Position numbers and translations under genes: made by a program. From Archivesica marissinica (lineage: Eukaryota; Mollusca; Bivalvia; Venerida; Vesicomyidae), in NCBI GenBank assembly GCA_014843695.1, contig CM026391.1:34836291-34900290 (forward strand): a DNA stretch of 64,000 bases, in the 5' to 3' direction. Shown piece by piece: positions 59,401-64,000 of this stretch. Each line of letters starts with the position of its first letter. Position 1 is the first letter of the stretch. The notes under the pieces are model-generated. The model ran no database searches, was not told the DNA's origin, and was given only the letters and a program-made list of their open reading frames with translations.

Positions 59401-62400
59401 TGGCATAGTACAAGCAATAGACAGTATAGTTGGGTATGGCATAGTACAAGCAATAGTCAGTATAGTTGGGTATGGCATAGTACAAGCACTAGTCAGTATA
59501 GTTGGGTATGGCATAGTACAAGCACTAGTCAGTATAGTTGGGTATGGCATAGTACAAGCACTAGTCAGTATAGTTGGGTATGGCATAGTACAAGCAATAG
59601 TCAGTATAGTTGGGTATATAGTACAAGCAATAGTCAGTATAGTTGGGAATGGCATAGTACAAGCAATAGTCAGTATAGTTGGGTATATAGTACAAGCAAT
59701 AGTCAGTATAGTTGGGTATATAGTACAAGCAATAGTCAGTATAGTTGGGTATATAGTACAAGCACTAGTCAGTATAGTTGGGTATATAGTACAAGCACTA
59801 GTCAGTATAGTTGGGTATGGCATAGTACAAGCACTAGTCAGTATAGTTGGGTATGGCATAGTACAAGCACTAGTCAGTATAGTTGGGTATATAGTACAAG
59901 CACTAGTAAGTATAGTTGGCTATGGCATAGTACAAGCACTAGTCAGTATAGTTGGGTATATAGTACAAGCAATAGTCAGTATAGTTGGGTATATAGTACA
60001 AGCAATAGTCAGTATAGTTGGGTATATAGTGCAAGCAATAGTCAGTAAGTTGGGTATATAGTACAAGCAATAGTCAGTATAGTTGGGTATATAGTACAAG
60101 CAATAGTCAGTATAATTGGGTATGGCATAGTACAAGCAATAGTCAGTATAGTTGGGTATGGCATAGTACAGGCACTAGTCAGTATAGTTGTGTATGGCAT
60201 AGTACAAGCACTAGTCAGTATAGTTGGGTATATAGTACAAGCACTAGTCAGTATAGTTGGGTATATAGTACAAGCACTAGTCAGTATAGTTGGGTATCAT
60301 AGTACAAGCAATAGTCAGTATAGTTGGGTATGGCATAGTACAAGCAATAGTCAGTATAGTTGGGTATATAGTACAAGCACTAGTCAGTATAGTTGGGTAT
60401 ATAGTACAAGCACTAGTCAGTATAGTTGGGTATGGCATAGTACACGCAATAGTCAGTATAGTTGGGTATATAGTACAAGCACTAGTCAGTATAGTTGGGT
60501 ATGGCATAGTACACGCAATAGTCAGTATAGTTGGGTATATAGTACAAGCACTAGTCAGTATAGTTGGGTATGGCATAGTACAAGCACTAGTCAGTATAGT
60601 TGGGTATATAGTACAAGCACTAGTCAGTATAGTTGGGTATGCATAGTACAAGCAATAGTCAGTATAGTTGGGTATGGCATAGTACAAGCAATAGACAGTA
60701 TAGTTGGTATATAGTACAAGCAATAGTCAGTATAGTTGGGTATGGCATAGTACACGCAATAGTCAGTATAGTTGGGTATATAGTACAAGCACTAGTCAGT
60801 ATAGTTGGGTATGGCATAGTACACGCAATAGTCAGTATAGTTGGGTATATAGTACAAGCACTAGTCAGTATAGTTGGGTATGGCATAGTACAAGCACTAG
60901 TCAGTATAGTTGGGTATGGCATAGTACAAGCACTAGTCAGTATAGTTGGGTATGGCATAGTACAAGCACTAGTCAGTATAGTTGGGTATGGCATAGTACA
61001 AGCAATAGTCAGTATAGTTGGGTATATAGTACAAGCAATAGTCAGTATAGTTGGGAATGGCATAGTACAAGCAATAGTCAGTATAGTTGGGTATATAGTA
61101 CAAGCAATAGTCAGTATAGTTGGGTATATAGTACAAGCAATAGTCAGTATAGTTGGGTATATAGTACAAGCACTAGTCAGTATAGTTGGGTATATAGTAC
61201 AAGCACTAGTCAGTATAGTTGGGTATGGCATAGTACAAGCACTAGTCAGTATAGTTGGGTATCATAGTACAAGCAATAGTCAGTATAGTTGGGTATATAG
61301 TACAAGCACTAGTCAGTATAGTTGGGTATGGCATAGTACAAGCACTAGTCAGTATATTGGGTATATAGTACAAGCAATAGTCAGTATAGTTGGGTATATA
61401 GTACAAGCAATAGTCAGTATAGTTGGGTATATAGTACAAGCAATAGTCAGTATAGTTGGGTATATAGTACAAGCAATAGTCAGTATAGTTGGGTATATAG
61501 TACAAGCAATAGTCAGTAAGTTGGGTATATAGTACAAGCAATAGTCAGTATAGTTGGGTATATAGTACAAGCAATAGTCAGTATAGTTGGGTATGGCATA
61601 GTACAAGCAATAGTCAGTATAGTTGGGTATGGCATAGTACAGGCACTAGTCAGTATAGTTGGGTATGGCATAGTACAAGCACTAGTCAGTATAGTTGGGT
61701 ATATAGTACAAGCACTAGTCAGTATAGTTGGGTATATAGTACAAGCACTAGTCAGTATAGTTGGGTATGGCATAGTACAAGCACTAGTCAGTATAGTTGG
61801 GTATATAGTACAAGCACTAGTCAGTATAGTTGGGTATGGCATAGTACAAGCACTAGTCAGTATAGTTGGGTATGGCATAGTACAAGCACTAGTCAGTATA
61901 GTTGGGTATATAGTACAAACACTAGTCAGTATAGTTGGGTATGGCATAGTACACGCAATAGTCAGTATAGTTGGGTATATAGTACAAGCACTAGTCAGTA
62001 TAGTTGGGTATGGCATAGTACACGCAATAGTCAGTATAGTTGGGTATATAGTACAAGCACTAGTCAGTATAGTTGGGTATGGCATAGTACAAGCACTAGT
62101 CAGTATAGTTGGGTATATAGTACAAGCACTAGTCAGTATAGTTGGGTATGGCATAGTACAAGCAATAGTCAGTATAGTTGGGTATGGCATAGTACAAGCA
62201 ATAGACAGTATAGTTGGGTATGGCATAGTACAAGCAATAGTCAGTATAGTTGGGTATGGCATAGTACAAGCACTAGTCAGTATAGTTGGGTATGGCATAG
62301 TACAAGCAATAGTCAGTATAGTTGGGTATGGCATAGTACAAGCACTAGTCAGTATAGTTGGGTATATAGTACAAGCACTAGTCAGTATAGTTGGGTATGG

Positions 62401-64000
62401 CATAGTACAAGCAATAGTCAGTATAGTTGGGTATATAGTACAAGCAATAGTCAGTATAGTTGGGTATATAGTACAAGCAATAGTCAGTAAGTTGGGTATG
62501 GCATAGTACAAGCACTAGTCAGTATAGTTGGGTATATAGTACAAGCAATAGTCAGTATAGTTGGGTATATAGTACAAGCAATAGTCAGTAAGTTGGGTAT
62601 ATAGTACAAGCAATAGTCAGTATAGTTGGGTATATAGTACAAGCAATAGTCAGTATAGTTGGGTATATAGTACAAGCAATAGTCAGTATAGTTGGGTATA
62701 TAGTACAAGCACTAGTCAGTATAGTTGGGTATATAGTACAAGCAATAGTCAGTATAGTTGGGTATATAGTACAAGCACTAGTCAGTATAGTTGGGTATGG
62801 CATAGTACAAGCAATAGTCAGTATAGTTGGGTATGGCATAGTACAAGCACTAGTCAGTATAGTTGGGTATGGCATAGTACAAGCACTAGTCAGTATAGTT
62901 GGGTATATAGTACAAGCACTCGTCAGTATAGTTGGGTATGGCATAGTACAAGCAATAGTCAGTATAGTTGGGTATATAGTACAAGCAATAGTCAGTATAG
63001 TTGGGTATATAGTACAAGCACTAGTCAGTATAGTTGGGTATGGCATAGTACAAGCACTAGTCAGTATAGTTGGGTATATAGTACAAGCACTAGTCAGTAT
63101 AGTTGGGTATGGCATAGTACAAGCAATAGTCAGTATAGTTGGGTATGGCATAGTACAAGCAATAGACAGTATAGTTGTGTATGGCATAGTACAAGCAATA
63201 GTCAGTATAGTTGGGTATGGCATAGTACAAGCACTAGTCAGTATAGTTGGGTATGGCATAGTACAAGCAATAGTCAGTATAGTTGGGTATGGCATAGTAC
63301 AAGCACTAGTCAGTATAGTTGGGTATATAGTACAAGCACTAGTCAGTATAGTTGGGTATGGCATAGTACAAGCACTAGTCAGTATAGTTGGGTATGGCAT
63401 AGTACAAGCACTAGTCAGTATAGTTGGGTATGGCATAGTACAGGCACTAGTCAGTATAGTTGGGTATGGCATAGTACAAGCACTAGTCAGTATAGTTGGG
63501 TATGGCATAGTACATGCAATAGTCAGTATAGTTGGGTATATAGTACAAGCACTAGTCAGTATAGTTGGGTATGGCATAGTACAAGCAATAGTCAGTATAG
63601 TTGGGTATATAGTACAAGCAATAGTCAGTATAGTTGGGTATGGCATAGTACAAGCAATAGTCAGTATAGTTGGGTATATAGTACAAGCAATAGTCAGTAT
63701 AGTTGGGTATGGCATAGTACAAGCACTAGTCAGTATAGTTGGGTATATAGTACAAGCACTAGTCAGTATAGTTGGGTATGGCATAGTACAAGCACTAGTC
63801 AGTATAGTTGGGTATATAGTACAAGCACTAGTCAGTATAGTTGGGTATGGCATAGTACAAGCACTAGTCAGTATAGTTGGGTATATAGTACAAGCAATAG
63901 TCAGTATAGTTGGGTATATAGTACAAGCAATAGTCAGTATAGTTGGGTATATAGTACAAGCAATAGTCAGTATAGTTGGGTATATAGTACAAGCAATAGT
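56433..64000. repeat. 33/36-bp satellite, over 7.5 kb, continuing past the window
   Basis: Two unit types alternate irregularly: 36 bp ('gtatggcatagtacaagc' plus a/c and 'atagtcagtatagttgg') and 33 bp ('gtatatagtacaagc...'). Both are multiples of three, so frames persist on both strands for hundreds of codons. Marker variants (aagtatagttggctatgg at 58631 and 59908; tataatt at 58837 and 60114; ttgtgtatgg at 58911 and 60188) share one offset of 1277 bp, revealing a segmental duplication. Confidence 0.95.

Noticed and set aside
56433..63853. Open frames of 300-620 codons on both strands of the 33/36-bp array, some crossing the N gap
   Set aside because: Periods divisible by three keep frames open. 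Both strands are open together and the N run contributes unknown residues.

Overview
This is eukaryotic, AT-rich, repeat-dominated DNA, most likely from a bivalve or other mollusc. The evidence is a multi-exon gene with canonical GT/AG introns, at least seven tRNA-derived SINE families, a Tc1/mariner element, a TTAA-flanked MITE, and a gene of the mitochondria-eating-protein (MIEAP) C-terminal-domain family, which is known to be enlarged in bivalves. Nothing bacterial or viral was seen. I estimate that about 60% of the known bases lie in tandem arrays. Very long apparent reading frames in those arrays are artefacts of stop-free repeat units. There is one 1000-N assembly gap (55433-56432).

The main gene is on the minus strand, from about 54022 down to 23051. 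I assembled it by hand from splice signals, reading phase and protein content; I know of no prior annotation of this locus. It has eleven exons: 53884-54022, 52253-52324, 50808-50882, 49389-49508, 44071-44124, 34333-34386, 30912-30965, 28513-28714, 25343-25420, 24268-24354 and 23051-23578. The phases agree at every junction and give about 475 codons: a possible N-myristoylation start (MGNGHSGK), a long coiled coil, then a MIEAP-type C-terminal domain (CWLMAVQDPP, VWPAL, KGVAQ). Nearly every large intron carries its own satellite family.

The most striking feature is at 30.2-47.4 kb. A composite block made of a 55-bp satellite, a conserved segment of about 1-1.3 kb and a 23-bp satellite is present three times in tandem. 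Each conserved segment holds the same 54-nt, phase-neutral coiled-coil exon and the same two SINE insertions. The satellites and the exon have therefore been multiplied together, lengthening the predicted coiled coil by 18 residues per copy.

Layout on the + axis: 1-4.1 kb, SINEs and unassigned sequence; 4.1-14.9 kb, one G-poor 16/20-bp array; 15-23 kb, SINEs, 78-, 26- and 22-bp repeats and a broken Tc1/mariner (18558-20064); 23-28.7 kb, 3' exons of the gene with 17- and 32-bp arrays and a MITE in the introns; 28.9-30.2 kb, 34-bp array; 30.2-47.4 kb, the triplicated block; 47.5-49.4 kb, another 55-bp array; 49.4-54 kb, 5' exons with SINEs and 37- and 38-bp arrays; 55.0-55.3 kb, LINE 3' fragment; 55.3 kb to the end, (GGTC)n, gap, then a 33/36-bp array that runs out of the window.
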